A DNA stretch of 64,000 nt from Arthrobacter sp. ZGTC412. Its GTDB lineage: Bacteria > Actinomycetota > Actinomycetes > Actinomycetales > Micrococcaceae. Location: positions 1 to 64,000 of the forward strand of contig NZ_PJII01000020.1 in assembly GCF_002929215.1 (NCBI RefSeq), in the 5' to 3' direction. The first letter of the stretch is position 1. Every line of letters starts with the position of its first letter. Both the position numbers and the translations under genes were made by a program. The notes below the pieces were generated by a model. The model saw only the letters and a list, made by a program, of their open reading frames with translations. It did not search any database and was not told where the DNA came from. Below, piece by piece: positions 23,452 to 33,631 of the stretch.

Positions 23452-24915
23452 TTATCCGACGGACCCTTCCATCTGCAGTTCAATCAGGCGGTTCAGCTCA
23501 AGTGCGTACTCCATGGGGAGCTCGCGGGCAATGGGCTCGATGAAGCCGCGGACGATCATCGCCATGGCTTCGTCTTCGCGCATGCCGCGGGACATCAGGT
23601 AGAAGAGCTGCTCTTCGCTGACCCGGGAAACAGTTGCCTCATGGCCCATCACAACGTCGTCCTCGCGGATGTCAATGTACGGGTAGGTGTCCGAGCGGCT
23701 GATGGTGTCAACCAGGAGCGCGTCACAGCGGACGGTGTTGGCGGAGTGCTTGGCGCCTTCGCGGACCTGGACCAGGCCGCGGTAGGCTGCGCGGCCGCCG
23801 CCACGGGCCACCGACTTGGAGATGATGGAGCTCTTGGTGTTCGGCGCGATGTGTACCATCTTGGAGCCGGTGTCCTGGTGCTGGCCCTCGCCGGCAAAGG
23901 CGATGGACAGGGTCTCGCCCTTGGCGTGCTCACCCACGAGGTAGACGGCCGGGTACTTCATGGTGACCTTGGAACCGATGTTGCCATCGACCCATTCCAT
24001 GGTGGCGCCCTCTTCGCAGATGGCGCGCTTGGTCACCAGGTTGTACACGTTGTTGGACCAGTTCTGGATGGTGGTGTACCGGACGCGGGCGCCCTTTTTG
24101 ACGATGATTTCCACCACGGCGGAGTGAAGCGAGTCCGAGGTGTAGATCGGAGCCGTGCAGCCTTCGATGTAGTGGACGTAGGAGTCCTCGTCGGCGATGA
24201 TCAGGGTCCGCTCGAACTGGCCCATGTTTTCCGTGTTGATGCGGAAGTACGCCTGCAGCGGGATGTCCACGTGGACGCCCTTGGGGACGTACACGAAGGA
24301 GCCGCCGGACCACACGGAGGTGTTCAGCGAGGCGAATTTGTTGTCGCCCACCGGGATGACGGTACCGAAGTACTCCTGGAAGATCTCCGGGTGTTCCTTC
24401 AGTGCGGTATCGGTGTCCAGGAAGATGACGCCCTGCTTCTCAAGGTCTTCACGCAGCTGGTGGTAAACGACCTCGGACTCGTACTGGGCCGCGACACCGG
24501 AAACCAGGCGCTGCTTTTCGGCCTCGGGGATGCCCAGCTTGTCGTAAGTGTTCTTGATGTCCTCGGGCAGGTCTTCCCAGGTGGCAGCCTGCTTCTCCGT
24601 GGAGCGGACAAAGTACTTGATGTTGTCGAAGTCGATGCCGGACAGGTCCGCACCCCAGGTGGGCATGGGCTTCCGGTCGAAGTACTTCAGGCCCTTGAGG
24701 CGCAGGTCAAGCATCCACTGCGGCTCGCTCTTCTTGGCCGAAATGTCCCGGACAACCTCTTCGTTGAGCCCACGGCGTGCGTTGGCGCCGACATCGTTCT
24801 TGTCGGCCCAGCCGTACTCGTAGTTGCCGATGCCGTGCAGCTCGGGATTCTTTTCCAGAATCTCCGAGATCACAGTGTTTTCGGCTACCGCTTTCTCTGA
24901 TAGTTGGTCCGTCAT
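23452..24915 (-). CDS. sufB: Fe-S cluster assembly scaffold protein SufB
   Basis: 487 residues from the ATG at 24915, with AAAGG five bases upstream; this ATG overlaps the sufR stop (TGATG). Recognisable SufB segments include [60 protein letters not shown] and, near the C-terminus, [17 protein letters not shown]. SufB is the core of the scaffold on which clusters are assembled. The overlap with sufR ties scaffold production to its regulator. Confidence 0.96.
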   Translation of the reverse strand: MTDQLSEKAVAENTVISEILEKNPELHGIGNYEYGWADKNDVGANARRGLNEEVVRDISAKKSEPQWMLDLRLKGLKYFDRKPMPTWGADLSGIDFDNIKYFVRSTEKQAATWEDLPEDIKNTYDKLGIPEAEKQRLVSGVAAQYESEVVYHQLREDLEKQGVIFLDTDTALKEHPEIFQEYFGTVIPVGDNKFASLNTSVWSGGSFVYVPKGVHVDIPLQAYFRINTENMGQFERTLIIADEDSYVHYIEGCTAPIYTSDSLHSAVVEIIVKKGARVRYTTIQNWSNNVYNLVTKRAICEEGATMEWVDGNIGSKVTMKYPAVYLVGEHAKGETLSIAFAGEGQHQDTGSKMVHIAPNTKSSIISKSVARGGGRAAYRGLVQVREGAKHSANTVRCDALLVDTISRSDTYPYIDIREDDVVMGHEATVSRVSEEQLFYLMSRGMREDEAMAMIVRGFIEPIARELPMEYALELNRLIELQMEGSVG

Positions 24916-25748
24916 CACGGCCTTTCTTGCTGATGGTTGGTTACTTCATTCAGGCCGGCGGGGGCTGCCGGGGGCCTTGCGGGCCCCTGGGCAGACAGCC
25001 TGCCTGTGGGTATGTGGGTGGTGCAGACGTGGCCGCCGCGGGCCAGTGTGGAGAGGCGCCGGACGTCGACGCCCACCAGCCTTGAGAACACTTCGGTCTC
25101 CACGTCGCAAAACACGGGGAACCGGGCGGCGAGCTGCTGGATGGGGCAGTGGCCCTGGCACAGCTGCACGCTGGACAGGGCCGCAGGGAGCGGAGGTCTC
25201 GCCTCAATGGAAGCGGCGGAGGCCACAAAGTTGTCTCGGCTCAGCGCGTCTGCCAGGGCCTTGGCGCGGTCGGTGATGTCCGGGCCCGCCTTCTCGATTT
25301 CCGGCGCATACCGGCGTTCCATCTCCGAGAATCGTTCGACGGCGAATGCCCGCACCGCGTCCGGACCGGCGACTTTCTGCAACTCCTGGAGCGCCAGGGC
25401 GGCAATGCCCAGGTAGTCGTTTCCGAGGCTCGACTGGCCCTGGGAGCTGAGGACGTAGCGACGTGCGGGACGGCCCGCCCCGGCCCCGGACTTGGCCACG
25501 CGCTTGACTTCGATAACGCCTGCACGGGACAAATGGTCCAGGTGCCGCCGTACCGCCGCCGGAGTGAACCCCAGCAGGTCGCCAAGTTCAGCGGCACTGA
25601 CGGGCCCATGTTCCAGGACGGCCGACAGGACGCGGTCCCGGGTACGCTCATCGGCGTCAGCCACCGGACCGGCGGCCGGGCGGCCGCGGTCATCGGGAGC
25701 CTGCGAGGCCCCGTGCCCTGCGAAGGGCACAGCAGTAGCGTTGGTCAT
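24915..25748 (-). CDS. sufR: SufR-type Fe-S-sensing transcriptional regulator
   Basis: 277 residues from the ATG at 25748 (MTNATAVPF); a GTG three codons earlier is an alternative. Residues about 38-95 form a winged helix ([40 protein letters not shown]). The C-terminal half holds cysteines in [19 protein letters not shown] and GGHVCTTH, the arrangement by which SufR holds an Fe-S cluster. In mycobacteria SufR represses the suf operon when clusters are sufficient. As the first gene of the operon it would control itself. Confidence 0.88.
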   Translation of the reverse strand: MTNATAVPFAGHGASQAPDDRGRPAAGPVADADERTRDRVLSAVLEHGPVSAAELGDLLGFTPAAVRRHLDHLSRAGVIEVKRVAKSGAGAGRPARRYVLSSQGQSSLGNDYLGIAALALQELQKVAGPDAVRAFAVERFSEMERRYAPEIEKAGPDITDRAKALADALSRDNFVASAASIEARPPLPAALSSVQLCQGHCPIQQLAARFPVFCDVETEVFSRLVGVDVRRLSTLARGGHVCTTHIPTGRLSAQGPARPPAAPAGLNEVTNHQQERP

Positions 25749-25758
25749 GGAATACACA

Positions 25759-25770
25759 ACACAATAGTGT
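25759..25770. promoter_or_regulatory. Candidate SufR operator in the sufR promoter
   Basis: On the minus strand the sequence is ACACTATTGTGT followed by TG, a short inverted repeat only about 10 nt upstream of the sufR start. It resembles the ACACT/TGTGA-type inverted repeat I recall for the mycobacterial SufR target. The spacing differs by one base, so the match is suggestive only. Confidence 0.35.
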
Positions 25771-25852
25771 CGTAATTTAGTCCCGCGATCCAGTAAGGAC
25801 AGGCTGACCTGACTAGGCCCCGTCGACGAACATCCGGAAATACTACATCCCG

Positions 25853-25865
25853 TAGAATACTGGGG
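25853..25865 (+). promoter_or_regulatory. Probable promoter with leaderless start for the ABC transporter operon
   Basis: TAGAAT at 25853-25858 is a good -10 box, and the GTG start codon of the next gene begins 6 nt later. This places the expected transcription start at or within a base of the start codon, a leaderless mRNA of the kind common in actinobacteria. No Shine-Dalgarno sequence precedes this GTG, which agrees. No clear -35 box is seen. Confidence 0.55.
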
Positions 25866-26833
25866 TGCGATCCCCCCAATCCCCGGTTCTGTCCATCAGC
25901 GGGCTAGTTAAGGATGTAGGCCCGCTTGCAAGCCTGGACGGAAAGATGCTCCGGGTAGTGAGCGGCGTTTCCCTCGTTGCCCAACGCGGACAGGTCACCG
26001 CCCTGCTGGGCGCCAACGGTGCGGGAAAAACAACCACGCTTGAATGTGCCCAGGGCCTTCAGAAGCGAAGCGGCGGCGACATCTCGCTGCTGGGCCGGGA
26101 CCCCGCAACTGCGGGGGCGGAACTGCGCTCCCGCGTAGGTGTGATGCTTCAGGACGGCGGGCTGCCGCCGTCGTCCAGGCCTGTCCCCTTGCTGCGCCAC
26201 GTCGCCGGACTTTATGCGCAGCCCTGGCCCGTGGATGACCTGATTGAGCGGCTGGGCATCGGAGCATTCAGCCGGACCACCGTCCGGCGGCTGTCCGGCG
26301 GGCAGAAGCAGCGTCTGGCCCTTGCCGCCGCTTTGATCGGCAGGCCGGAAGTCCTGTTCCTGGACGAGCCCAGCGCCGGCCTGGACCCGCAGTCCCGTCA
26401 ACTGGTGTTCGACCTGATTTCTGAACTGCGCGACGCCGGGATGGGCATCATCCTCACCACGCACCTGATGGACGACGCCCAGCGGCTGGCGGACTATGTC
26501 TACATCATCGACGGCGGCCGGAACGTCGCCGAGGGAACCGTCCAGGAACTGCTCCAGCGCAGTCCGGTGGTGGAAACCGGAGCCGACCACATCCGGACGC
26601 TGGAGTTCGAGGCGGTTCCGGGATTGGATTTTGCCGGCGTCCTGCCGGACGGCATTGCTGTAGCCGAGACCCGCGCCGGCAGCTACTGCGTTACAGGCAG
26701 CCTGACGCCCGGCCACCTCGCGGCACTCGCGGGCTGGTGGGAAGCACATGGCATCATGCCGGCTTCGATGAGCCTGCAGGCGCGTAGCCTTGAAGACGTC
26801 TTTCTGGATATCTCGGGAAAGGACATCCGATGA
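25865..26833 (+). CDS. ABC transporter ATP-binding protein
   Basis: 322 residues from GTG. Walker A GANGAGKTT at about 50-58, the signature RLSGGQKQRLALA, Walker B VLFLDEPSAGLD and the switch histidine in ILTTHLMDD are intact. A C-terminal domain of about 90 residues follows the ATPase domain, as in many exporter ATPases. Its permease overlaps it by 4 nt. In mycobacteria an ABC system occupies the same place between sufR and the heme genes, so the synteny is old, but the substrate is unknown. Confidence 0.9.
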   Translation: MRSPQSPVLSISGLVKDVGPLASLDGKMLRVVSGVSLVAQRGQVTALLGANGAGKTTTLECAQGLQKRSGGDISLLGRDPATAGAELRSRVGVMLQDGGLPPSSRPVPLLRHVAGLYAQPWPVDDLIERLGIGAFSRTTVRRLSGGQKQRLALAAALIGRPEVLFLDEPSAGLDPQSRQLVFDLISELRDAGMGIILTTHLMDDAQRLADYVYIIDGGRNVAEGTVQELLQRSPVVETGADHIRTLEFEAVPGLDFAGVLPDGIAVAETRAGSYCVTGSLTPGHLAALAGWWEAHGIMPASMSLQARSLEDVFLDISGKDIR

Positions 26834-27651
26834 ACGGGACAGCGTCCGGCGCGGCCGGGGCCACCCAGGACAACGCCCCAGTCACAGCTTTGGGTGGGGT
26901 TTCGGGCACGCAACAGCCTGCCTCCCTGCTGCGCCGCGTGCTGCTGCAGGGCAAGTACGAGGCCTTGGCCATGCTCCGGAACGGTGAGCAGCTGATTCTG
27001 GCAGTGGTGCTGCCGCTTCTGGCGCTTGTTGGCCTGACCGTGACGCCGTTCCTGGATGGGCTGGGCGGCAGCCGCATCGACGTCGCCGTACCGGGAATCC
27101 TGGCCTTGTGCGCCATGTCCACCGCGTTCACCGGCCAGGGCATCGCCACCGGCTTCGACCGGCGGTATGGCGTGCTCCGCTTCCTTTCCACCACTCCCCT
27201 GGGCCGGGGCGGACTGATCGCCGGCAAAGCACTGTCAGTCCTGGCCGTACTCTGCCTGCAGGTAGCCGTCGTCAGCGCAGTGGCCTTGTCCTTGGGATGG
27301 CGACCACAGGCAGCCGCCTGGGTTCCCGGCCTGTTCCTCCTGGCACTGGGCGCCGCCGCCTTTACCGCCCTGGGCCTGCTGGTGGCCGGCACCGTCCGGC
27401 CCGAAGCCACCCTTGCCATCACCAACCTGCTCTGGATCCTGCTGGGCGCCCTGGGTGGAATTGTCCTCCCGGCGGAGCGGCTCCCGGCCGGCGCCCAATC
27501 GATGGTGCAGTTCCTGCCCTCCGGCGCTCTGGGTGAATCCCTGCGCGAGGCTTTCCTTGCCGGCACGCTGAATGGCGGCGCCGCCCTCATCCTGCTGCTT
27601 TGGACCGTCATTGCCGGGGCAGCAGCCATCCGTTGGTTCAAGTGGAATTGA
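26830..27651 (+). CDS. ABC-2 type transporter permease
   Basis: 273 residues from an ATG that overlaps the ATPase stop (ATGA). About six hydrophobic segments follow a polar N-terminus of 35 residues. The pattern with LRNGEQLILAVVLPLLALVG at the first helix and TGFDRRYGVLRFLSTTPLGR in a cytoplasmic loop is typical of ABC-2 exporters. The gene ends 7 nt before ctaA, so transporter and heme A synthase are probably co-transcribed. Confidence 0.88.
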   Translation: MNGTASGAAGATQDNAPVTALGGVSGTQQPASLLRRVLLQGKYEALAMLRNGEQLILAVVLPLLALVGLTVTPFLDGLGGSRIDVAVPGILALCAMSTAFTGQGIATGFDRRYGVLRFLSTTPLGRGGLIAGKALSVLAVLCLQVAVVSAVALSLGWRPQAAAWVPGLFLLALGAAAFTALGLLVAGTVRPEATLAITNLLWILLGALGGIVLPAERLPAGAQSMVQFLPSGALGESLREAFLAGTLNGGAALILLLWTVIAGAAAIRWFKWN

Positions 27652-27658
27652 GATATCC

Positions 27659-28603
27659 GTGAGCACGGCTGCACGCCTCCCCCAGTTTGTTAACCGGCTG
27701 TCCTCCCGGCTGCCCCGCACCGTGGACGTCCGGGTTCGCCGCCTCGCGGTTGCCTCCCTGATCGGCCAGACCCTCCTGGTCGTCACCGGCGGTGCGGTGC
27801 GGCTGACCGCATCAGGCCTGGGCTGCCCCACTTGGCCGCGCTGCACGGACACCTCGCTGGTAAACACCCCGGAAATGGGCATCCATGGTTTTATCGAGTT
27901 CGGCAACCGTCTCCTCACTTTCGCTCTTGCCGCCGTCGCAGCCCTGATGCTGGTCTACCTGTGGAACCTCCGCAAGGAGCGCAGGGACCTTTTCCTGCTG
28001 GCACTGGGTCTTCTGGCCAGCATCCCGGCGCAGGCGGTGATCGGCGGCATTACCGTCCTGACCAACCTCAACCCCTGGGTGGTTGGCCTTCACTTCCTGG
28101 TATCCATGGCCCTGGTGGTGTTTGCCACGCTGCTGGTGAACCGTGCCTTCGGCCGGACTGGCCGGTTCCGCACAGTGGCCCATCCTGCCTTGCCGGGCGT
28201 TATGCGTCCGGTGACGGCCGCCGTCGCGCTCTTCTCCGCCCTTGCCGTGATGCTGGGCGTGGTGGTGACCGGGGCCGGACCCCATGCAGGCGACGCCGAC
28301 GCCCCCCGCAACGGCTTGGACTGGGACCTGTTCTCCCACATCCACGCCGTTCCGGCCTACTTGGTGACGGCCGGCACGGTGGTGGCACTCGTGCTGGTGT
28401 TCCTTCGCCGTATCAAGGGGTCCTTCCGCGGCGCCATCCTGGGACTGCTCGGCGTGACGCTCCTTCAGGCCGTCATCGGCTTCACCCAGTACTACAACGG
28501 CATTCCGGCACTGCTGGTCGCGGCCCATATGCTCGGGGCAGCGCTGCTGATGGTGGCGGCAACCAACGCGTGGGACATCGCCCGGTCCAGCCCGGTGGAA
28601 TAG
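27659..28603 (+). CDS. ctaA: Heme A synthase CtaA
   Basis: 314 residues from the GTG at 27659 (MSTAARLPQF), 7 nt after the permease stop. Eight membrane helices are visible. Conserved heme-ligand histidines lie in IHGFIEFGNRLL, VGLHFLVSMAL, FSHIHAVPAYLV and VAAHMLGAALL, and the cysteine pair region reads LGCPTWPRC. CtaA oxidises heme O to heme A for cytochrome aa3 oxidase in the membrane. ctaB, which makes heme O, lies convergent to it. The terminator at 28628-28660 ends this operon. Confidence 0.95.
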   Translation: MSTAARLPQFVNRLSSRLPRTVDVRVRRLAVASLIGQTLLVVTGGAVRLTASGLGCPTWPRCTDTSLVNTPEMGIHGFIEFGNRLLTFALAAVAALMLVYLWNLRKERRDLFLLALGLLASIPAQAVIGGITVLTNLNPWVVGLHFLVSMALVVFATLLVNRAFGRTGRFRTVAHPALPGVMRPVTAAVALFSALAVMLGVVVTGAGPHAGDADAPRNGLDWDLFSHIHAVPAYLVTAGTVVALVLVFLRRIKGSFRGAILGLLGVTLLQAVIGFTQYYNGIPALLVAAHMLGAALLMVAATNAWDIARSSPVE

Positions 28604-28627
28604 TCCACCGCTGTATTCCCAAACGTC

Positions 28628-28660
28628 AAGCGCCCCGGTTCCTTACGGACCGGGGCGCTT
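28628..28660 (+). terminator. Rho-independent terminator after ctaA
   Basis: Perfect arms AAGCGCCCCGGT (28628-28639) and ACCGGGGCGCTT (28649-28660) form a GC-rich stem, followed by TTCCTTTCC. It starts 25 nt after the ctaA stop. Confidence 0.85.
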
Positions 28661-28670
28661 TCCTTTCCGG

Positions 28671-28857
28671 CCCTCTCTCGGATCCTGCCGGCGACACAAG
28701 TAACGCTCTCCCACGTCAATCATTCCCCGCACGCTCTCTCACATCCTGCAAGCGATACTAGAAACCCTCCCCCACCAGCAGGTGAGAGAGGGGTTGCGCA
28801 TTTAGTGCGGTTAGTGGGAGAGCGTCCTGGAAAAACTTGCAGGACGTGAGAGAGCGT
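28671..28857. repeat. Nested inverted-repeat extragenic element
   Basis: Two nested pairs of arms are visible: 28731-28752 pairs with 28836-28857 (21 of 22 positions), and ACGCTCTCCCAC (28703-28714) pairs perfectly with GTGGGAGAGCGT (28814-28825). Further related CTCTC-type units stand at 28671-28680 and near 28791. The element fills the space between the convergent ctaA and ctaB genes and codes for nothing. It looks like a REP/BIME-type dispersed element. Confidence 0.65.
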
Positions 28858-28888
28858 CGCAAGGGGGCCAGGAGGTTTACGGGCGGGG

Positions 28889-29890
28889 CTAGCTGGCCAT
28901 AACCGCCGGCCCGATGAAGGGATCAACCGCGAGGGCAATAAAGAGCAGGGTGAGGTAGCTGATGGAGCCGTGGAAAACCTTCATGGCCCGCTTGTCCGAA
29001 ATGTCCTCGCGCTGTGCCCGGTTGTAGAGGGAGTGTGATTCGTACAGGAACCAGGCCCCGGCCAGCACGGCGGTCACTGTGTAAACCCAGCCCGCTCCAC
29101 CGGCTGGAACCATCAGCAGGGAGCAGACAACCATGGCCCACGCGTACAGGACCACCTGAACGGAAACCACCTTGGCGCCGGCGATGGCTCCGAGCATAGG
29201 GACGTTGGCGTTGCGGTAGTCCTCGCCGTAGCGCATGGACAGCGGCCAGTAGTGCGGCGGGGTCCAGAGGAAGATCACCATAAACAGAATGACTGCGGGC
29301 CACTCCACCGAATCGGTGACAGCCGCCCAGGCGATCAGCACAGGGAAGCAGCCTGCTGCGCCGCCCCAGACGATATTCTGCGCCGTCCTGCGCTTGAGGA
29401 CGATCGTGTAGATCACCACGTAGAAGAAGATGGCGCCCAAGCCGAGCCAGGCGGACAGCGGATTGGCGCCGAACCAGAGGATCGCGATGGCTGCCGCGCC
29501 CAAAAGCCAGGAGAAGATCAGAGCTTCACGCGGCGTGACTTCACCGGTAACCAGCGGGCGATTTTCGGTGCGGTGCATCAGCTTGTCGATGTCGCGGTCG
29601 ATATAGCAGTTGAAGGCACCGGCGCTGCCCGCGGCGAAGGCGCCGCCCACGAGCGTTGCCAGGATCAGCCCGATGGAGGGGAACCCGCGCTCCGCGTAAA
29701 TCATCGTAGGCAGCGTGCTCACCAGCAGCAGCTCAATGACGCGGGGCTTGGTGAGGGCGAGATACGCCTTGGCCTTACGGGCAATCCCGGCTTTTGAAGC
29801 CCGGGATGCGTTCAGCGGCGTATCTGTAGTGCTCACGGTGGCAGTCACCCGTTCTGTTGGCAGTTCTGTCTGGCTGTCCAGCTGTGTCAT
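28889..29890 (-). CDS. ctaB: Protoheme IX farnesyltransferase CtaB (heme O synthase)
   Basis: 333 residues from the ATG at 29890. The two aspartate-rich prenyl-diphosphate motifs of the UbiA family are present: [20 protein letters not shown] in the first and [12 protein letters not shown] in the second, with about nine membrane helices. It attaches a farnesyl group to heme B to make heme O, the substrate of CtaA. An N-terminal polar extension of about 35 residues precedes the first helix. It is transcribed divergently from tkt. Confidence 0.95.
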   Translation of the reverse strand: MTQLDSQTELPTERVTATVSTTDTPLNASRASKAGIARKAKAYLALTKPRVIELLLVSTLPTMIYAERGFPSIGLILATLVGGAFAAGSAGAFNCYIDRDIDKLMHRTENRPLVTGEVTPREALIFSWLLGAAAIAILWFGANPLSAWLGLGAIFFYVVIYTIVLKRRTAQNIVWGGAAGCFPVLIAWAAVTDSVEWPAVILFMVIFLWTPPHYWPLSMRYGEDYRNANVPMLGAIAGAKVVSVQVVLYAWAMVVCSLLMVPAGGAGWVYTVTAVLAGAWFLYESHSLYNRAQREDISDKRAMKVFHGSISYLTLLFIALAVDPFIGPAVMAS

Positions 29891-30354
29891 GTGGCCCGCC
29901 CGTCCGGGCGCCGGCGGAACCGGAATTGTTGATCCGCGCCTTGGCCGGGAGTTTCGGGAAGCTGAGAAAGGTCCGCCACCCGGCGTGGCCTCTGAATATC
30001 ATACCGTGCCGCCCCCCTCCCAGCGGCCCGCCATTTGGTGCTGTTGATCGCTCGCGCATCGATTCGAGCAGATTAACTCAGCCTCACTTCAGACAGATTC
30101 ACATAAGCCGAAATTGCGTCCACAACGTGAGATTTCCGCCGCCCGAGGGATGGAATAGAGCTAAGCTGTCACCAGATCAGCACGCAGCACGGAAGCAGTG
30201 GAAAACGCGTTCCCGAACTGGCCGGTGGCTGAGTGGAAAGATCAACGTTTCGATGGTGAACGGCTGGTACACACCGCAGCGGGCGCCCAACAACGTGCCT
30301 TACCGCGGATCCCGTGTGCCGCCTGCCATCAGCACAGAGAGGGGCCCGGTTTTC
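29891..30354. other. Long divergent control region between ctaB and tkt
   Basis: 464 nt without a convincing gene. The tkt frame stays open to the left to 29857, but its upstream codons lack any family similarity and GAGAGGGG (30338-30345) points to the start at 30355. The region between about 30060 and 30170 is relatively AT-rich and probably contains the tkt promoter; I could not define the boxes. Confidence 0.5.
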
Positions 30355-32481
30355 GTGCCACATTTGGAAGAGCAAGAACTGTCTTGGACCAGCCTGGACC
30401 AGCGTGCGGTGGATACCATCCGCGTGCTCGCTGCAGATGCAGTGGAGAAGGTGGGCAACGGCCACCCCGGAACGGCGATGAGCCTGGCGCCCGCCGCGTA
30501 CCTTCTGTTTCAGAAGATGATGCGCCACGATCCGCGCAATCCTGACTGGCTGGGCCGCGACCGCTTTGTCCTGTCCCCGGGCCACACCTCGCTCACCCTT
30601 TACATCCAGCTGTTCCTCTCCGGTTACGGCCTGGAGCTGAAGGACCTGGAGGCGCTGCGCACGTGGGGTTCACTTACCCCGGGCCACCCCGAGTACAAGC
30701 ACACCGCCGGCGTGGAAATCACCACCGGTCCGCTGGGCCAGGGCCTGGCGTCCTCGGTTGGCTTCGCCTACTCGCAGCGCCGGATGCGCGGCCTGTTCGA
30801 CGCCGATGCTCCGGCCGGCGAGAGCCCGTTTGACCACACCATCTGGGTGATTGCGTCCGACGGCGACCTCCAGGAAGGTGTCACGGCTGAGGCTTCCTCG
30901 CTGGCCGGGCACCAGGAACTGGGCAACCTCGTTGTTGTCTACGATGAGAACCACATTTCCATCGAGGACGACACCGACATCGCCTTCACCGAGGATGTCC
31001 TGAAGCGCTACGAAGCCTACGGCTGGCACGTCCAGCGGGTGGACTGGACCAAGACCGGCGAATACAAGGAAGACGTCCAGGAGCTCTACTCCGCGCTCGT
31101 CGCCGCCAAGGCCGAGACGTCCAAGCCCTCCATCGTCTCGCTGCGCACCATCATCGGCTACCCGGCGCCGAAGAAACAGAACACCGGCAAGATCCACGGT
31201 TCAGCTCTCGGTGCCGAGGAAGTCGCAGCCCTGAAGGAAGTCCTGGGCTTTGATCCGGCCAAGTCCTTCGACGTGGACCAGGACGTCCTCGCCCACGCCC
31301 GCGCCGTGGTGGACCGTGGTGCTGCCGCCCGCAAGGAATGGGAAGAGTCCTTCAACGCCTGGCAGGCCGCCAACCCCGAAGGCGCGGCACTGCTGCAGCG
31401 CATCGAGGCCAAGGAACTGCCGAACGACGTTGACGCAGCCCTCCCGGTCTTCCCCGCCGGCAAGGATGTCTCCACCCGTGCAGCCTCCGGTAAGGTCCTG
31501 AATGCCCTCGGTCCGGTCCTGCCCGAACTGTGGGGCGGTTCCGCCGACCTTGCGGAATCGAACAACACCACCATCGAGGGCTCGCCGTCGTTCGTGCCTG
31601 CCTCGAAGCAGACTGACGCGTGGAAGGGCAACCCCTACGGCCGTGTCCTGCACTTCGGTATCCGCGAGCACGCCGCCGCGGCGATCGTGAACGGCATCAG
31701 CCTGCATGGCCGCACCCGTGCGTTTTCCGGCACGTTCCTGATCTTCAGCGACTACCAGCGCCCCGCCATCCGCCTGGGCGCGCTCATGGGTGTCCCGTCC
31801 CTGTACGTGTGGACGCATGACTCCATCGGCCTGGGTGAGGACGGACCTACCCACCAGCCGGTTGAACAGCTCGCCACCCTGCGCGCCATCGTGGACCTGG
31901 ACGTTGTCCGCCCCGGTGACGCCAACGAAGTTGCCGTTGCCTGGAAAACCATGCTGGAGAACCACAGCAACCCCGCCGGCATCGTGCTGACCCGTCAGAA
32001 CATCCCCACCTGGGAACGCGGCGAAGGTGAGGCCGACGGCGACACGTTCGGTTCCGTTACCGGCGTCGCCAGGGGCGGCTACGTGCTGGCCGAAGCGTCC
32101 AAGGACGGCGCCACCGTCCCGGCCGACGTCATCCTCATCGGCACCGGCTCCGAGGTCCAGCTGGCTGTCCAGGCCCGCGAAGCCCTGCAGGCCGAAGGCA
32201 TCGCCGCGCGTGTTGTCTCGATGCCCTGCGTCGAATGGTTCAACAAGCAGGACGCCGCCTACCGCGGGTCCGTGCTGCCTGCTGCTGTCAGGGCCCGCGT
32301 TTCCGTCGAAGCAGGACTGTCCCTGGGTTGGAAGGAATTCGTCGGCGATGCCGGCCGTTCCATCAGCCTTGAGCACTACGGCGCCTCCGCGGACTACAAG
32401 CGCCTCTTCCAGGAGTTCGGCATCACCGCAGAAGCAGTTGCTGCGGCCGCCAAGGACTCCCTCGCTGGCCTCCAGGCCTGA
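30355..32481 (+). CDS. tkt: Transketolase
   Basis: 708 residues from the GTG at 30355, preceded by GAGAGGGG. Thiamine-diphosphate sites are clear: [29 protein letters not shown] and ASDGDLQEG with the downstream DENHISIED. The pyrimidine domain holds [18 protein letters not shown] and the C-terminal domain follows. Transketolase moves two-carbon units between sugar phosphates in the non-oxidative pentose phosphate pathway. It opens the operon tkt-tal-pgi-zwf-opcA-pgl. Confidence 0.96.
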   Translation: MPHLEEQELSWTSLDQRAVDTIRVLAADAVEKVGNGHPGTAMSLAPAAYLLFQKMMRHDPRNPDWLGRDRFVLSPGHTSLTLYIQLFLSGYGLELKDLEALRTWGSLTPGHPEYKHTAGVEITTGPLGQGLASSVGFAYSQRRMRGLFDADAPAGESPFDHTIWVIASDGDLQEGVTAEASSLAGHQELGNLVVVYDENHISIEDDTDIAFTEDVLKRYEAYGWHVQRVDWTKTGEYKEDVQELYSALVAAKAETSKPSIVSLRTIIGYPAPKKQNTGKIHGSALGAEEVAALKEVLGFDPAKSFDVDQDVLAHARAVVDRGAAARKEWEESFNAWQAANPEGAALLQRIEAKELPNDVDAALPVFPAGKDVSTRAASGKVLNALGPVLPELWGGSADLAESNNTTIEGSPSFVPASKQTDAWKGNPYGRVLHFGIREHAAAAIVNGISLHGRTRAFSGTFLIFSDYQRPAIRLGALMGVPSLYVWTHDSIGLGEDGPTHQPVEQLATLRAIVDLDVVRPGDANEVAVAWKTMLENHSNPAGIVLTRQNIPTWERGEGEADGDTFGSVTGVARGGYVLAEASKDGATVPADVILIGTGSEVQLAVQAREALQAEGIAARVVSMPCVEWFNKQDAAYRGSVLPAAVRARVSVEAGLSLGWKEFVGDAGRSISLEHYGASADYKRLFQEFGITAEAVAAAAKDSLAGLQA

Positions 32482-32509
32482 AACCCGATTTCCTAGGAGA
32501 TATAAAACA

Positions 32510-33625
32510 ATGACTACTCCCACCCAGCAGCTCTCCGACGCCGGAGTTTCCATCTGGCTCGACGACCTTTCCCGCGGACGCCTGGACACCGGCACCCTGG
32601 CCAAGCTCATCGAAGAGAAGAACGTGGTTGGTGTGACCACCAACCCGTCCATCTTCCACGCCGCCATCACAACCAGCGCCGACTACGACGGCACGATCGC
32701 AAAGCAGGCAGCAGCCGGCGCCAGCGTCGAGGACACCATCTTCGAGATCACCACCACTGACGTCGCCGACGCCTGCGACCTGTTCGCACCCGTCGCAGCA
32801 GCCACCAAGGGCGTGGATGGCCGCGTGTCCATCGAGGTTGACCCGCGCCTGGCCTGGGACACCGCAGGCACCATCGCCGAAGCCAAGCACCTGTACAAGA
32901 GGGTCAACAAGGACAACGTCCTCATCAAGATCCCGGCCACGCTCGAGGGCCTTGAGGCCATCACCGCCACCCTGGCCGAGGGCATCAGCGTTAACGTGAC
33001 CCTGATCTTCTCCCTCGAGCGCTACCGCGCCGTCATCAACGCCTTCCAGGCCGGCCTGGAGCAGGCCAAGGAAAACGGCCACGACCTCTCGAAGATCCAC
33101 TCCGTGGCCTCTTTCTTCGTCTCCCGCGTGGACGCCGAAATCGACAAGCGCCTCGATGCCCTGGGCACCGACGAGGCTAAGGCACTCAAGGGCAAGGCCG
33201 GCCTGGCCAACGCCCGCCTGGCCTACCAGGTCTACGAGGAGCTCTTCACCACCGAACGCTGGGCCCTGCTCGCCGAAGCCGGCGCACTCCCCCAGCGTCC
33301 CCTGTGGGCTTCCACCGGCGTGAAGGATCCGGCCTACCCGGACACCCTGTACGTCACGGAACTTGTCGCCCCCGGCGTTGTAAACACCATGCCCGAAAAG
33401 ACGCTGGACGCCACCTTCGACCACGGCGTGGTCACCGGCGACACCGTCACCGGCACCTACGCCGAAGCCAACAACACCCTGGACGCGCTCGAAAAGCTCG
33501 GCATCTCCTACAACGACGTCGTGGCAATCCTTGAATCCGAAGGCCTGGACAAGTTCGTGGCCAGCTGGAAGGAACTGCTCGGCGACGTCGAGGGCGCCCT
33601 CGCCTCTGCACGGAAGGCTTCCTAA
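32510..33625 (+). CDS. tal: Transaldolase
   Basis: 371 residues from the ATG at 32510, with AGGAGA nine bases upstream. Signature segments are [15 protein letters not shown] near the N-terminus and [16 protein letters not shown], where the lysine forms the Schiff base with the substrate. The later [15 protein letters not shown] is also typical. The length matches the longer actinobacterial/plant-type transaldolases. It lies 28 nt after tkt and 6 nt before pgi. Confidence 0.96.
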   Translation: MTTPTQQLSDAGVSIWLDDLSRGRLDTGTLAKLIEEKNVVGVTTNPSIFHAAITTSADYDGTIAKQAAAGASVEDTIFEITTTDVADACDLFAPVAAATKGVDGRVSIEVDPRLAWDTAGTIAEAKHLYKRVNKDNVLIKIPATLEGLEAITATLAEGISVNVTLIFSLERYRAVINAFQAGLEQAKENGHDLSKIHSVASFFVSRVDAEIDKRLDALGTDEAKALKGKAGLANARLAYQVYEELFTTERWALLAEAGALPQRPLWASTGVKDPAYPDTLYVTELVAPGVVNTMPEKTLDATFDHGVVTGDTVTGTYAEANNTLDALEKLGISYNDVVAILESEGLDKFVASWKELLGDVEGALASARKAS

Positions 33626-33631
33626 CCAACA

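Noticed and set aside
30215-30250. tRNA-Ser-like fragment GGTGGCTGAGTGG
   Set aside because: Only a D-loop-like stretch is seen; acceptor, anticodon and T arms do not form.
29857-30354. N-terminal extension of transketolase by 166 codons
   Set aside because: The extra residues have no transketolase similarity, and a good ribosome site stands before the GTG at 30355.
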